Origin: Cristatella mucedo
Lineage: Eukaryota; Bryozoa; Phylactolaemata; Cristatellidae
Assembly (NCBI GenBank): GCA_009760855.2
Contig: WPIO01000115.1
Location: 912,501 to 976,500, forward strand
DNA: 64,000 nt
Reading direction: 5' to 3'
A program made the position numbers and the translations under genes. Below the pieces are notes generated by a model, which searched no databases, was not told the DNA's origin, and saw only the letters and a program-made list of their open reading frames with translations. Shown here one piece after another: positions 35,565 to 45,514 of this stretch; within the stretch, counting starts at the first letter, position 1, and every line of letters starts with the position of its first letter.

Positions 35565-36899
35565 GTGCAATGCAAAAAGCACGTATATCACTTGGAACGG
35601 GTCGTGGCAGACCAGCTGAACTCGTATATCGAAACCTCACACCTTGCTAGTAAGTTCCAGTCTGGCTTTAGAGCTAATCACTCCACAGAGTCAGCATTGC
35701 TTCGGGTATACAACGACCTACTTAGGAATGCAGACATGGGTAGAGTGTCTCTTCTTGTTTTGCTCGATCTTTCGGCAGCTTTTGATACCATCGATCACAA
35801 AGTACTTCTAGAGCGCCTCTCATCTCGCCTGAGCATCACTGGCACTGCTCTGCAATGGTTCAGGTCCTATCTCAGTGGGAGACTCCAGAGTGTTGACGTG
35901 AATGGACAAAGATCATCTGAAGTACCTCTAAAATATGGAGTACCTCAGGGCTCTGTGCTAGGTCCGGTCCTTTTCACCGTTTATACTCTCCCTCTCACTG
36001 ATGTGATTGCCAAGCACAATCTAGGCTTTCACTTCTATGCGGATGACACTCAGTTGTACCTTTGCTTTGATCCCTCCCAGCCTTCGAGCACCTCAAATTC
36101 TCTCAACTCACTTGCTGCATGCATTGATGACATCCGATCATGGATGGCAGCAAATTTTCTAAAACTAAACGATGATAAAACTAACTTACTAGTTATGGGC
36201 AAACCTAGTGTTATTCAGAAATTGGAAAGGCTGACTTTCAAAATTGGCTCTGCCAGCATATCTCCAGTTGCATCAGCTCAAAATCTAGGTGTCATATTCC
36301 AAAGCGACCTCTCGTTAGACGACCACATCAGCTCACCAGTCAAATCAGCCTATTTTCTGCTTCATAACATTGCTAAAATTAGGGCTTGTTTAGATAAGGA
36401 TACCACGTCCAAGTTGGTCCATGCATTCGTGACATCTCGTCTCGACTTCTGCAACTCACTGCTTACTGGCCTACCAGCATGTGCGATCAGGCGATTGCAG
36501 CTGGTGCAAAACTCTGAAGCTAGGCTTGTCTGTTGTGAGCGTCGCAGTTTCCACATTACTCCACTTCTCGCCGACCTGCACTGGCTACCAGTCAAGCAAC
36601 GGATTGACTTCAAGGTTTTGTCGCTCACTTTTAGGTCTCTTCATTCTATGGCTCCAGCCTATCTTTCAGAGATACTACCCCATCAGGCAAAGCATCGTAC
36701 CACTCGCTTTTCGGAATCCAACAGTCTAGAAATACCTCGTACAAACCTTAAATCCTTTGGAGACCGTGCATGTAGCTCGTATGCTCCCACAGCCTGGAAC
36801 TCCCTCCCGACCTGCATCAGAACATCCCCTGACCTGACCTCATTTAAAAGAAACTTAAAAACATACCTATTTAGGACAGCATTTAGTGGGTCCTTGTGA
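35565..36899 (+). CDS. LINE A reverse transcriptase and C-terminal domain, open frame
   Basis: It encodes 444 codons; roughly the first 8 come from flanking DNA. The RT copies element RNA at a nicked target. Visible blocks: LERVVADQLNSYIET (residues 10-24), FRANHSTESALL (35-46), motif A LDLSAAFDT (67-75, catalytic Asp 68), motif B GVPQGSVLGP (125-134), motif C FYADD (157-161, catalytic Asp 160 and 161), LNDDKTNLLVMG after it, then a C-terminal region with paired cysteines near CRLQLVQN and SFHITPLLADLHW, and FRTAFSGSL at the end. There is no frameshift or stop, unlike every other RT-bearing copy here, so it is the youngest or the most spared. It cannot move by itself without endonuclease and N-terminus, but the frame could be read from a fusion transcript. 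The initial ATG is fortuitous. Confidence 0.9.
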   Translation: MQCKKHVYHLERVVADQLNSYIETSHLASKFQSGFRANHSTESALLRVYNDLLRNADMGRVSLLVLLDLSAAFDTIDHKVLLERLSSRLSITGTALQWFRSYLSGRLQSVDVNGQRSSEVPLKYGVPQGSVLGPVLFTVYTLPLTDVIAKHNLGFHFYADDTQLYLCFDPSQPSSTSNSLNSLAACIDDIRSWMAANFLKLNDDKTNLLVMGKPSVIQKLERLTFKIGSASISPVASAQNLGVIFQSDLSLDDHISSPVKSAYFLLHNIAKIRACLDKDTTSKLVHAFVTSRLDFCNSLLTGLPACAIRRLQLVQNSEARLVCCERRSFHITPLLADLHWLPVKQRIDFKVLSLTFRSLHSMAPAYLSEILPHQAKHRTTRFSESNSLEIPRTNLKSFGDRACSSYAPTAWNSLPTCIRTSPDLTSFKRNLKTYLFRTAFSGSL

Positions 36900-37135
36900 T
36901 TCGTCCTCGATGTGCTTATGCGTGCTGACACTGTTCATGCTGCCACTAACCACATTTGCATGCTGACCCAGTGCATGTAACCCCTAACCATGTTATTCAT
37001 TTTTTTTTTTCAAGCATGATTTTACTTACTATTCTATTGCGTATCACTTTGCAGCAAATGTAAAGCGCCTAGAAAGAGATTAAGTTCTCTGAGGGCGCTT
37101 TATCAAGTGCAATATTATTATTATTATTATTATGT
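35588..37135 (+). mobile_element. LINE family A, best preserved copy
   Basis: 5'-truncated at about 35588, inside the RT fingers. It ends in a clean (ATT)n at about 37112-37133. The whole remaining ORF is open and the 3' UTR is complete, with the terminal hairpin at 37065-37098. Confidence 0.95.
37065..37098 (+). other. 3' terminal hairpin of LINE A
   Basis: GCGCC (37065-37069) pairs with GGCGC (37094-37098), and AGAGA (37075-37079) with TCTCT (37086-37090) around loop TTAAGT. The same hairpin is kept in nearly every family A copy and in the SINEs. In L2/CR1-type LINEs such 3' structures are known RT recognition sites. Confidence 0.8.
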
Positions 37136-37415
37136 TATGTAACATGCATCTGCGTCTTTAACTCTACAATACCACAAAGACTATGTGGGTGTTGAGCAGG
37201 AGAGTTTTTTATTGCGGAATTACAACCGAGGCGGTTTACGGTACGCATTCGGAAGCCAACAGACTTCATATCACGTAACAAAGAGAAAGTGGGAAGCACA
37301 GAAGATTCAGGAGAGCAGTTGAGGTAGCGACTAACATGGAAGTAGTAGCTCAAGACTGGTGGAAAGAATGTGCCATAGTCGGCAGCAGGAGAGTAGCTGT
37401 AAAATTGTAGAGCTT
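37136..37415 (-). mobile_element. LINE family B 3' end
   Basis: On the plus strand: TGTAACATGCATCTGCGTC, then ACTCTACAATACCACAAAGAC, a decayed CGGTTTACGG, and GTCGGCAGCAGGAGAG, collinear with 44640-44935. It lies directly at the tail of the LINE A copy. Confidence 0.8.
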
Positions 37416-38384
37416 AACTATAACTATTATATTAACAAGTATAAGGAAGGCGTTGCCCTAGTCAGAATATAGAGAGAAGTTCTCGTGTGGGGGGATAAAC
37501 TGTTGAAGTGCGTTCCGTAATTTACAACCCATGCATTGCAATAGCGTTTATTACCAACGGTCTGAAACTGAAATAATGGTTAGATCCAGCGTCAGCGTGA
37601 AAGCTTTTTTTGCGACCATCTTTAACTGAAAGCAGTGGCTGCTAATTTTTAGTGCTTTGAGGAGCCAAGTGTACAAGGAGGCTAACGCGAGACATTATTT
37701 TAGCTGGGTGTGAAGAAGCTAGGTTAGGCATAACTGGAATGTAATAGAAATAATTACTACGAAGATTTGCTCGTCAGAGGTATTCCGTTGAAGCTTCTTT
37801 GGCAAAGAAGGATAGGCCTTATTCCTATATTTCAAGGTCAACCTTGCGTCAGTATTTAGAGCTAAATGTAGAAGTACAGTGGCTTTATTTGTAGCCATCT
37901 TGTTACAACCGATGGACAGTAGTCTGGCCTAAAATTAGGTAGAAAGCGAGCTCGCCAGATCGCTGGCGGCTATTTTGTCAAATAGCCTTTAACCCTGTAA
38001 AGTAACCTAGTGCCGTACACATGGCATACGTGACTGACATAATATGGCTGACTTCTCACTTCACTCTCCACTGAGGCATAGCTAGCCTCTCTCGATTCAT
38101 AACCTTCAGCTCGGACTTCATTCATAGACTTTCACAGTTGGACATCCTTATGACTGTCGAACTCTTTTTAAGGTAGATAATACAGAGGACGACTCAAAAT
38201 ATGCTTCCTTAAACAACCAAGGCCGATTGCGATTCATGTTCTTATGGTTCATATGTCTGAAATGGTTTTGTCATCTCCGCTTAATCGCGGATTATATTTT
38301 CAAGTTTTCTACTTGGCACGCCAGAGTGTAGCCTAATATCTTTGCGTTTCTACCACCTCTTCTCGGTTGCCATCTTAAGAGGCG
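37416..38384. other. No gene recognised
   Basis: No motif, tail or clear similarity seen. Confidence 0.4.
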
Positions 38385-39140
38385 TCTTTTTTTCCGCCAG
38401 ACGTCGCAGCCACGCACGCTCGGCCTTGTTCTGGCCCCGGATATCAGCCGTCGTCACTTGCGCTCAAGCACCTCTTCGTTAACAAGGCCAGCGCTCACCA
38501 TCCGCGACTTTTGAGCAACGGCAGAGCTAGCCGCTTGTCAGCGAAAACGCAGGCCGATCCTTCACCGAGATTCGCCCAGAGCGCGGTGTCAGCTCGGCTC
38601 GTGTGACCAAGATCGCGGTCGGTCCGTGCTACGCTTGAGGCTGCCAGCCGCGCTGCCGCACTGCGTGGCCGTGCGGCAGCGAGGCTGGAGCACCGCTGCA
38701 ATACCTCGCAGCTGTGTGCGAAAGTCCGCAGTGCAGCCGCTCTCTTTTGCTGGAGGCTTTATGTTCGGATAGGCTTGCGGCGCCCCCTACCGATGCAGCG
38801 GACAGGGTGAGGCAACTGCGTGTCTTGAGAAACGGCGGAGTATCGCTACGTGCTGCACTGTAAGCCAAGCGAGATGGAACTTGCTCAGTGCTGCCGCTTC
38901 CAGCGCGATAAGCATGAACCGGTGACTGACATTATGGGAGGCTTCCCGGCTGAAAACCGTCGTGAGCGTTCTCGGAGCACAATGTTGCTGACGCCATTGC
39001 GCCGATAAGCCAAGTTACATGCGGCGCCCTGTAATTGAGCACTGCTGGCCTTAATACCTGGTGCCCTCTGCGTGAGAGCACCCCAACTCGAGCTCGTTTG
39101 GCTGCAGCACGACGCATTGTCCGACCTCGCGGATTCTCCT
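38385..39140. other. CpG-rich island
   Basis: About 750 bases are clearly richer in G, C and CpG than the AT-rich flanks (for example GCCGCGCTGCCGCACTGCG near 38643). Minus-strand frames at 38495-38701, 38629-38868 and 38932-39117 are rich in Ala and Arg, as GC-rich DNA gives in any frame. It may be a promoter-type island of a gene with a remote body, or an inserted element of different base composition. No coding motif seen. Confidence 0.7.
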
Positions 39141-40765
39141 CTTTCTCTGGGTTTTGTGTGATGCTCTAGTCCTCACTAACTCGGGCACAAACCCCTACAT
39201 GAAATGAGTACCTGTCGCTCACGCCACGTCTAATGTCAGTGAGTGATTGCAAACGAATCCGTTGACAAAGTAGTGCCAAATCATGAACATGGTGCTAGAA
39301 CTCGCTTCGAGAGCTACCTGCATACTAAAAGGATATCTCATTCAACTCGAACGGAAGGGCAGCAGTGAATGGCCGGTGAATGAATGACAGTGCGATATGA
39401 ATCGAGGATAGTATGACAAGATGACAATATGACGAGAATAAGATGGCCCAAGGTTATGCGAACTGCTCGTGGATAAAACGAGGCGATTTATTCGGCTCTA
39501 TCGTTCAACCCGTGCTCCCTTTTCTCAGGGAAATTTACAAGATTCTGGATAAATATTGTGTTGCTCCTACGCGAACATATAAAGCAGTGTTGTTGATAAC
39601 CTGTCTCCGCTTACTCGCGGTCAATTGTCAAGGGTAGCTATCTTAATTGATGTGAGCTGCATTCTTGCATAGCACACATAATAACGAAGCATCCACGGTG
39701 CTTCAAATGCATATTCCGCTTTCTATATGGCGTGTGTCAGCCACTAGTTTAAATAAGTATATTTGCAAGGCTCGCTTTGGATAGTGCCGCTGTATGCCAA
39801 GTTTCAGGCATCTTCATCGTTTAAAACCATAATTTACGAAGAGTATACATTGTATATTAAAAGCCATTAGTTTACCTTAAAATATTTATCTGAGCAGGCG
39901 ATACCGAATTAATTATCTAGCTGGAAATAAGTAGCTTTTTTGAAAACTTAGGTATTTCAACCAATCAAAATTTCATACTGGTGAACTCACGCTACCTTCT
40001 GCCAGCAGCGAGTGCTGGCGGAAATGTTTTATTTGTCAGCGACCTGTTTGGTGCATCCGAAGCGTACATGACCGTTCGTGGTTTGAGTTTGCATCAAAGC
40101 TTTGAAAAGAACCGAGTTTAAAAATCACCGACCAATGCTAAACCCAGCCTTGGGTGGCAAGACGGCAGGCAAATCTTTGCTAAGTATCATATAATTCTCT
40201 TTCTAAATTCAGTGGGAATTCGTCGGGAAAAACTACTATTATGTCAAATCAGACCGGACTGCCACTAGTCGGACCTTAGTTTACGATCTTTGGTGCTAGA
40301 ATAATTGCGTTTCTGAATCACCCAACGCTAAATTAAATTCCGACCAGTGAGCTGTTTAGTTTTACCGAGGTATCAAACAAGAGTCTGAAATGAGACATAT
40401 ATAACAATCGATCGCTTTCTACTGACTAGTAGATGCTCAGACGCTGTCAATCCACAAGGCTGTCAAATAAAGACAGTCGCGAGATCTAAGTAGTCTTGGC
40501 TTCATCGTCGCCTTTTATTATAAGTACCTAGACCTATAGCAATACGTCACGCTTGTACAGCTGCTAGGTAGCAGCCATAGCCTGTTTCGCGTCATGGTCA
40601 CCTGTTAGCTACAGCTTTCAGCACTAATAAGATGACTTGTATGAATCTATGGTGGTCGAGCAGTTAAGGTGATTAACAGCAGTTTCCGTGCCTTCTGCAT
40701 GAAAAACAAAGCTTTTCATTGTGGAAAACAAATCTTTCGGCTTGAGCACTAAAGCCTTCAACTGG
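39141..40765. other. No gene recognised
   Basis: A 64-codon frame at 39443-39637 just downstream of the island starts MAQGYANCSW but shows no motif. Otherwise nothing. Confidence 0.4.
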
Positions 40766-40870
40766 GTACCCATACCCACATCCATGCCCACAGCCATACC
40801 CTTGGGTAGCGGATGGGCGTGGGTGGCTTCTGTGATCTTATGGGTGGGTGCTGATATGGGTGTGGGTAGC
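40766..40870. repeat. C-rich/G-rich inverted tract with G-quadruplex potential
   Basis: CCCATACCCACATCC and similar words at 40770-40810 face GGATGGGCGTGGGTGG and TGGGTGGGTG at 40811-40850. Plus-strand G-runs at 40842-40844, 40846-40848, 40858-40860 and 40864-40866 could form a quadruplex (loops 1, 9 and 3). Both halves may also pair as a hairpin. Confidence 0.75.
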
Positions 40871-40912
40871 CGATTGATGGCTTTGTTGAGCACCTCATTC
40901 AGCTGATGATCA

Positions 40913-41173
40913 GCGATTCTGACTGAACCAAGTCAAACAGGAAACTTCCCTGTCTTCCATTACTGCGTGCATTTGCTGCTTTCCAGCAAGAGGAGCTGTA
41001 AATAGAGACTTGAAGTTGCCACCAACGTTCTGCTGCATAATTGCAAGATCGGCGTCTGAAGCTTCATCTCACGAAAGATTACCAGACGAGGCAAGAGAGG
41101 GAGCGAAGGGCATATCTTCAGCACTTCCTCTTTGTTTCGAACCGCCTGGCAAGATCTTCCTCAAGCGCTGCAC
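40913..41173 (-). pseudogene. Interrupted open frame, unknown protein
   Basis: An 87-codon minus-strand frame from 41173 to 40913 has a single TGA at 41071-41069. After the stop it reads DEASDADLAIMQQNVGGNF and on through FTAPLAGKQQMHAVMEDRE. Before the stop it has a Gly/Ser/Pro-rich part. It looks more protein-like than the neighbouring frames, but I do not recognise the family. An old exon or processed pseudogene are both possible. Confidence 0.3.
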
Positions 41174-41194
41174 TTAATCACTCTTAGGGATCAT

Positions 41195-42625
41195 CGGCTT
41201 TCTAATAACCCCTGCGACCATCCCCCCTACCGTTCGCCAATGGAATTCGCTCTCGCTGTGCTATAAGCTCCTAATAGTTCGTCATTCGATTCTTGACAAC
41301 TTCCTTGACCTGTCTTCTGAGACTGAGATCTGGCTGAAATAGATCGACCTCCCATCAGTAGGGGACGCTACCCCTACCTACAAGCGTTTATTTCTTTCAC
41401 AACCCTGGGCCAATACAAACTGGTGACGGAGCGGCCATTGCCGTTCGCTCCTTCCTATATTTCAAGCAGTTGTAGTCCTCTTGAAGAAGTCTTTCGAGTC
41501 TCATGTGCCGAGTTCCTCTAAAAGAAACGAGCCAACGGTAGCAGTCATTTATAAATATAGAGCTACCAAGTCTGATTCAGAATTTTTAGATCTCCTTTCA
41601 ACTAGTTGTTGTTCCGGAAGTTGTCCCTCACTAGTAGTTGGCGTGTATAACATTTACTCCGACGACCCAACTGTTCCCCTTATGTACAGAAATAGAAGCA
41701 TTTGTAGATTTCGTATTTTTCCTTGTTTCTGATTTGCATGGCTACTAAGGCAACAAGGGCTTCTGCATCCTTCAAAGAAGCCGCCGCCTGGTCATTCACT
41801 GACTCATTAAGAAACCGACACTAGACGAGGATAACTTCCGCTAGTTTCGCCTGGAATTTTCACTGATTTTCCTATTAACGGCACTGGAAAGAGTAGCCGT
41901 TAATAAAATAAACTCGTATATCAAATATTCAACCTAGCTAATAAGTTCCACTCATATTTTAGAGCAAATCTGTCTACGGAGTCAGTGATGCTTCGAGTAA
42001 ATTACGGCCTTCTCAGGAATCCCGGCTTAGGTGGAGTCTTTAAGTTCTGCTGAATCTATGTGCAGCCTGTAATACAACAGATTAGCTAAGTGCATCAAAA
42101 AAAAGTAATAATACATTTGTACAGATGCATGAGTGAAACTACTCTCTTTCTAGGCACTGTACGTGTGCTGTAAAGAGAGCACGATCGAAAGATTAATGGT
42201 AACATGCACAATGTCAACAAGCATAACACGTTTAGAGGCTACCTACACAATACCGACATGGTTAATGATAGCATGCTCAGTGTTAGCGCGCCGAAGCACA
42301 CAAAGGGGAAAAATCAAAGTACCTATCATTTCGCCTCAGCATCACCGGCACTTTCCTAGCATAGTCTAGGTCCAATTTCAGCGGAAGATTTCGAAGCGTA
42401 TGCGTCAAAGGGCACTGATCATCAGGGAAGTTATAAATATGGGTTAGCGCAGGGACTTGCGATTGGTTCATTCCATTTTAAATTGTATATTATCCCTCGC
42501 GCCAATAAAATCACCGATTTTGATCTAAGCTTTCACTGTAGTGTAAATGAAACTCAGCTATACCAGTCCGCGAATCCCTCTTGGAGCTGTTGAGCACCTC
42601 GTATCTTGCATCTCGCCAATCAGGC
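41195..42625 (+). mobile_element. LINE copy with endonuclease and RT, split by a later insertion
   Basis: 41200-41750 is an APE endonuclease remnant: ETEIWL near 41330 (cf. LTETWL), then a frame at 41481-41732 with KKSFESHVPSSS and VVGVYNIYSDDPTVP (cf. VGDFNIH). The linker is lost. From about 41765 the RT follows (IKKPTLDEDNFR, ALERVA, then the FRANLSTES block) to about 42045. It is interrupted by 42090-42325, and RT sequence resumes near 42328 (CGCCTCAGCATCACCGGCAC) to about 42625. The YADD box is destroyed. Confidence 0.75.
42090..42325 (-). mobile_element. LINE family A 3' UTR inserted into RT of another copy
   Basis: A minus-strand 3' UTR, tail at about 42090-42110, hairpin near 42140-42160, lies between two RT halves of the host copy. 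About 60 bases of RT, including motif A, are lost at the site. Confidence 0.75.
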
Positions 42626-42962
42626 TCTCCTGGCTCCTCCAGAGTATCTCCCGTACCATATGAGGAAAGCCAATTGATGGCAATTATTTCTGAGAGGTCT
42701 CACTCTCTAGATATTAACGGCATAGCCGAAAATTTTTCAGCCTTCATCGCTGTAACAATTTTGCACGCTCGTACTACGTACTAACATAAAGACCAGTCCG
42801 ACTAAAGAGATTGTTGAATCGCAGCCTATAAACTTCCTCATGAAATTTTCCGAGGTATCTTCGTGCGATGTAGCTACTTATTAAAGCCTGGTAAAGGGGA
42901 CTCGTATCCCGATGATCCTATACCATCCCGTCTGAGATCTTCTCTGGCTAAAAAACTCAGTA
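42626..42962 (+). mobile_element. Possible LINE linker fragment
   Basis: ATTGTTGAATCGCAG near 42811 and a frame with DDPIPSRLRSS at about 42900 resemble the linker and the DP.P..LL segment before the RT. The bases before 42795 show nothing. Confidence 0.4.
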
Positions 42963-43095
42963 TTAATAATAGTAATAACCATAGCAACTTGATAAAGCGC
43001 CCTCGGAGAACTCAATCTCTCTCTAGGCGCTTTACGCTTGCTGCAAAGGAAACACGATCGAATGGTTAGCAGTAGCACGCTAGATAAACTGCAAC
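42963..43095 (-). mobile_element. LINE family A 3' end
   Basis: AATAATAGTAATAACC, then CTTGATAAAGCGCCCTCGG and the hairpin complement, ending at about 43095 within the 3' UTR. Strongly 5'-truncated. Confidence 0.85.
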
Positions 43096-43139
43096 GGACA
43101 GGAACGCTCGTGAGCGCGCTCGTTGTGGGAAGGCAAGAA

Positions 43140-44565
43140 GGAAGCCGAGCCATGACTGAGATTGCAATGCTTCTGCGGAAAAAAAAGAAGCTATACCCAA
43201 GTCTTTCAAATCGGCTATCGTTAGAGCGATACTTAAAACAAGCCTGAAATGGATACGGAGGTCCTAGCAAACTATCGCCCAGTTTCCGCTCTTCATTTGC
43301 TGTCGAAGTTTCTTGAAAATCTAGTCGCTGAGCAGCTTTTCGCACACATTGAAAAGAATGAAATCAGTCAGAGAAATTTCAGTCGGGATTCAAGCGACAG
43401 CTAAAACTTCACGGAAACACTGCTATCCTCCGCGTTGACAATGCCAATTCTAAGCAGCAATGATGACGACAAAAATGTCGTTGCCCTAGCGCTTCTGGAT
43501 ACATCAGCTATCTTAGACACTTTCGATCACGACTTCCCGGTGATTGAGAATGACGATTGAGAACACAGATCGGTCTAGCAGACGAAGAACTGGCTTGGTT
43601 CAGATCGCACTTGTCCGATCACGTTCAATTCGTGTCGTGTAGGGGTCAGGTCTCATCCACCAGACCAGCCATCTGCTGGGTCAGCCCTCGGTCTTTCGCT
43701 GTTCTCCATTTGTACTCATTCTCTGGGAAGTCGTGAGTCGGGCCTGTGGAGTAAGCTATTACTTTATGCTGACAATAATCAGCTGTCTTTGTCGTTTAAA
43801 CCGTCAGAATTTGCAGCAGCCACTGATAAACTGAATGATCGCCATAAATCCTGGATTTTGGTAAGTTTCCTTAAACTAAACGACGATACTACATCAAAGA
43901 AGGTTCATGCATTTGTTACATCCGCTCTTAATTTCTGAAGCGACCTGCTTACAGGTCAATCTGTCTCAGAAATCAAGTGCTTACAACCCGTTTAAAACTC
44001 TGCAGCAGGGCTTTTTTTTATTACGAACAACGAGGTCGCCACGTAATACCACTTAGACGCCGGCTGGCACCGCTATCGATCGAGCAACGTACTGACTTCA
44101 AAGTGTCTCGCTTACTGTTAGGTTCCTTCAATTGTCTGGCTAGAGCCTATTTATCAGAGCTTTTCGCCTCCGACCAGGCTAAGCGTCGTGCCGCCCTCAG
44201 TCTCCTGACTCCATTTGCTTTGCTCTGCTTCTCCTTCAATCCTTTTAGAACCCCGCCTTTTGTTCTTATTCTCCCCAGGTCTGGAACTCAATCTCGACTG
44301 ACATAACGACACGTGCAGATTTGACGGCATTCAAAAACAAGCTAAATTGCATCTGTTATTAACATTCCTAATTTTCTGGCTCGTTTATTTTTTCCTCTGT
44401 GCTTATGCGTGCACGGTGCATGCTACCACAAACCGTATTATTCATGTGATCAATGCATGCTACCACTAGCCATATGTTCTCACTTCTAATACAGAATATG
44501 TACAGTGCTCAGAAAGATATTTAGTTTGTTGGCGGTGCTATACTAATGAGTTATTAATATTATTA
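43140..44565 (+). mobile_element. LINE family C copy, RT to tail
   Basis: The RT starts near 43200 and carries MDTEVLANYRPVSALHLLSK and FLENLVAEQLFAHIEKNEIS. Motif A appears near 43490 as LLDTSA-like sequence. The YADD site reads YADNNQ near 43770, so it is inactive. The C-terminal frame 43977-44306 has REQRGRHVIPL-type residues and LARAYLSELFAS. The 3' UTR has CATGCTACCACTAGCCAT and an ATTAATATTATTAT tail at about 44552. Confidence 0.8.
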
Positions 44566-44639
44566 TAACTGTGAATGTGAATTTACTCATTAAATAGGAA
44601 TTTCCGTCTGCGTGTTTATGCTTTCCTAAAAATTGCCCT

Positions 44640-44935
44640 ATGTAATGTAATGCAATGTAATGTTTCTCTGTCTTAAACTCCACAAAGCCACAAATACTGT
44701 GTGGGTATTACGCAGTAGAGTTTTGTATAGCACACTCACAGCCCAAGCGGCTTTCGCTACGCATTTGGTATCCAACAGAATTCAAGTCACGACACAAAGA
44801 GAAAGTGGGAAGCATAGCAGAGTCAGGAAAGCAGTTGAGGTAGTGAGTAGCACGGAAGTAGCACCTCAGAACCGCTGAAAAGGGTCAGCCATAATCGGCA
44901 GCAGGAGAGCAGTTGGCATGCTTCCTTTACAGCAT
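44640..44935 (-). mobile_element. LINE family B 3' end with (ATTAC)n tail
   Basis: TGTAATGTAATGCAATGTAA (tail, reverse complement) is followed by CTTAAACTCCACAAAGCC and the B 3' UTR up to GGCAGCAGGAGAGCAG. It stops before the (AG)n tract. Confidence 0.85.
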
Positions 44936-44944
44936 AGGTTAAGT

Positions 44945-44947
<3 letters not shown>

Positions 44948-45024
<77 letters not shown>

Positions 45025-45035
45025 TTAGAGAGAGA

Positions 45036-45067
<32 letters not shown>

Positions 45068-45078
45068 GTATATAATAT
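44948..45078. repeat. (AG)n then (TA)n microsatellites
   Basis: About 72 bases of pure AG, a short spacer, then (TA)n from about 45037 to 45075. The minus-strand open frame through it is only a Ser-Leu repeat read-through. Confidence 0.95.
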
Positions 45079-45225
45079 AGTTCATTTGTATAGCGCCCCA
45101 AGAGAAAATAATCTCTATTCAGGAGCTTCGCATATGCCTCGGGGCTCGAGCCCACGACCTCAGCTGGGCATTGATCAGGGCGAGCACCTTTACCGCTGGA
45201 CAAAAACAGCTCGGCGAGAGAGAGA
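45068..45225 (-). repeat. tRNA-derived SINE with LINE A-type tail, copy 1
   Basis: Read on the minus strand from 45225: AGCGGTAAAGGTGCTCGCCC (A box), TGAGGTCGTGGGCTCGAGCC (B box), then a 3' end with TAGAGATTATTTTCTCTTGG, GGCGCTATACAAATG and a (TA)n tail. The 3' part mirrors the LINE A hairpin and end. Confidence 0.75.
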
Positions 45226-45229
45226 TCTT

Positions 45230-45514
45230 TTCTTTACTTAGGGTTTTTATCTCTCCCGCATCTTTATTATGACTCTCCTTATTTACACTGGCTAAAGCGT
45301 ATGGCACAACCCGAGCCTATATTCGAGCCTGGAGCGGGTTAGTAAGCACGTAGTTCTATAGGAAAGATGCACCAGTGATCGGCACGTTAAATCACTCTGT
45401 TGGAGAGTTGTGCCGTCCGAACGCCTCACACTTATTGCACCCTCAGCCTTGACCCCTCCCTACATAATTGCATAACGCCGTAACTGTCACAGGACAATAC
45501 TGATACAACCAACG
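45230..45514. other. No feature recognised
   Basis: Nothing beyond a low-complexity start next to the SINE. Confidence 0.4.

Noticed and set aside
44823-45203. 126-codon minus frame with a long Ser-Leu repeat
   Set aside because: It is the (AG)n microsatellite read as protein, with no flanking support.
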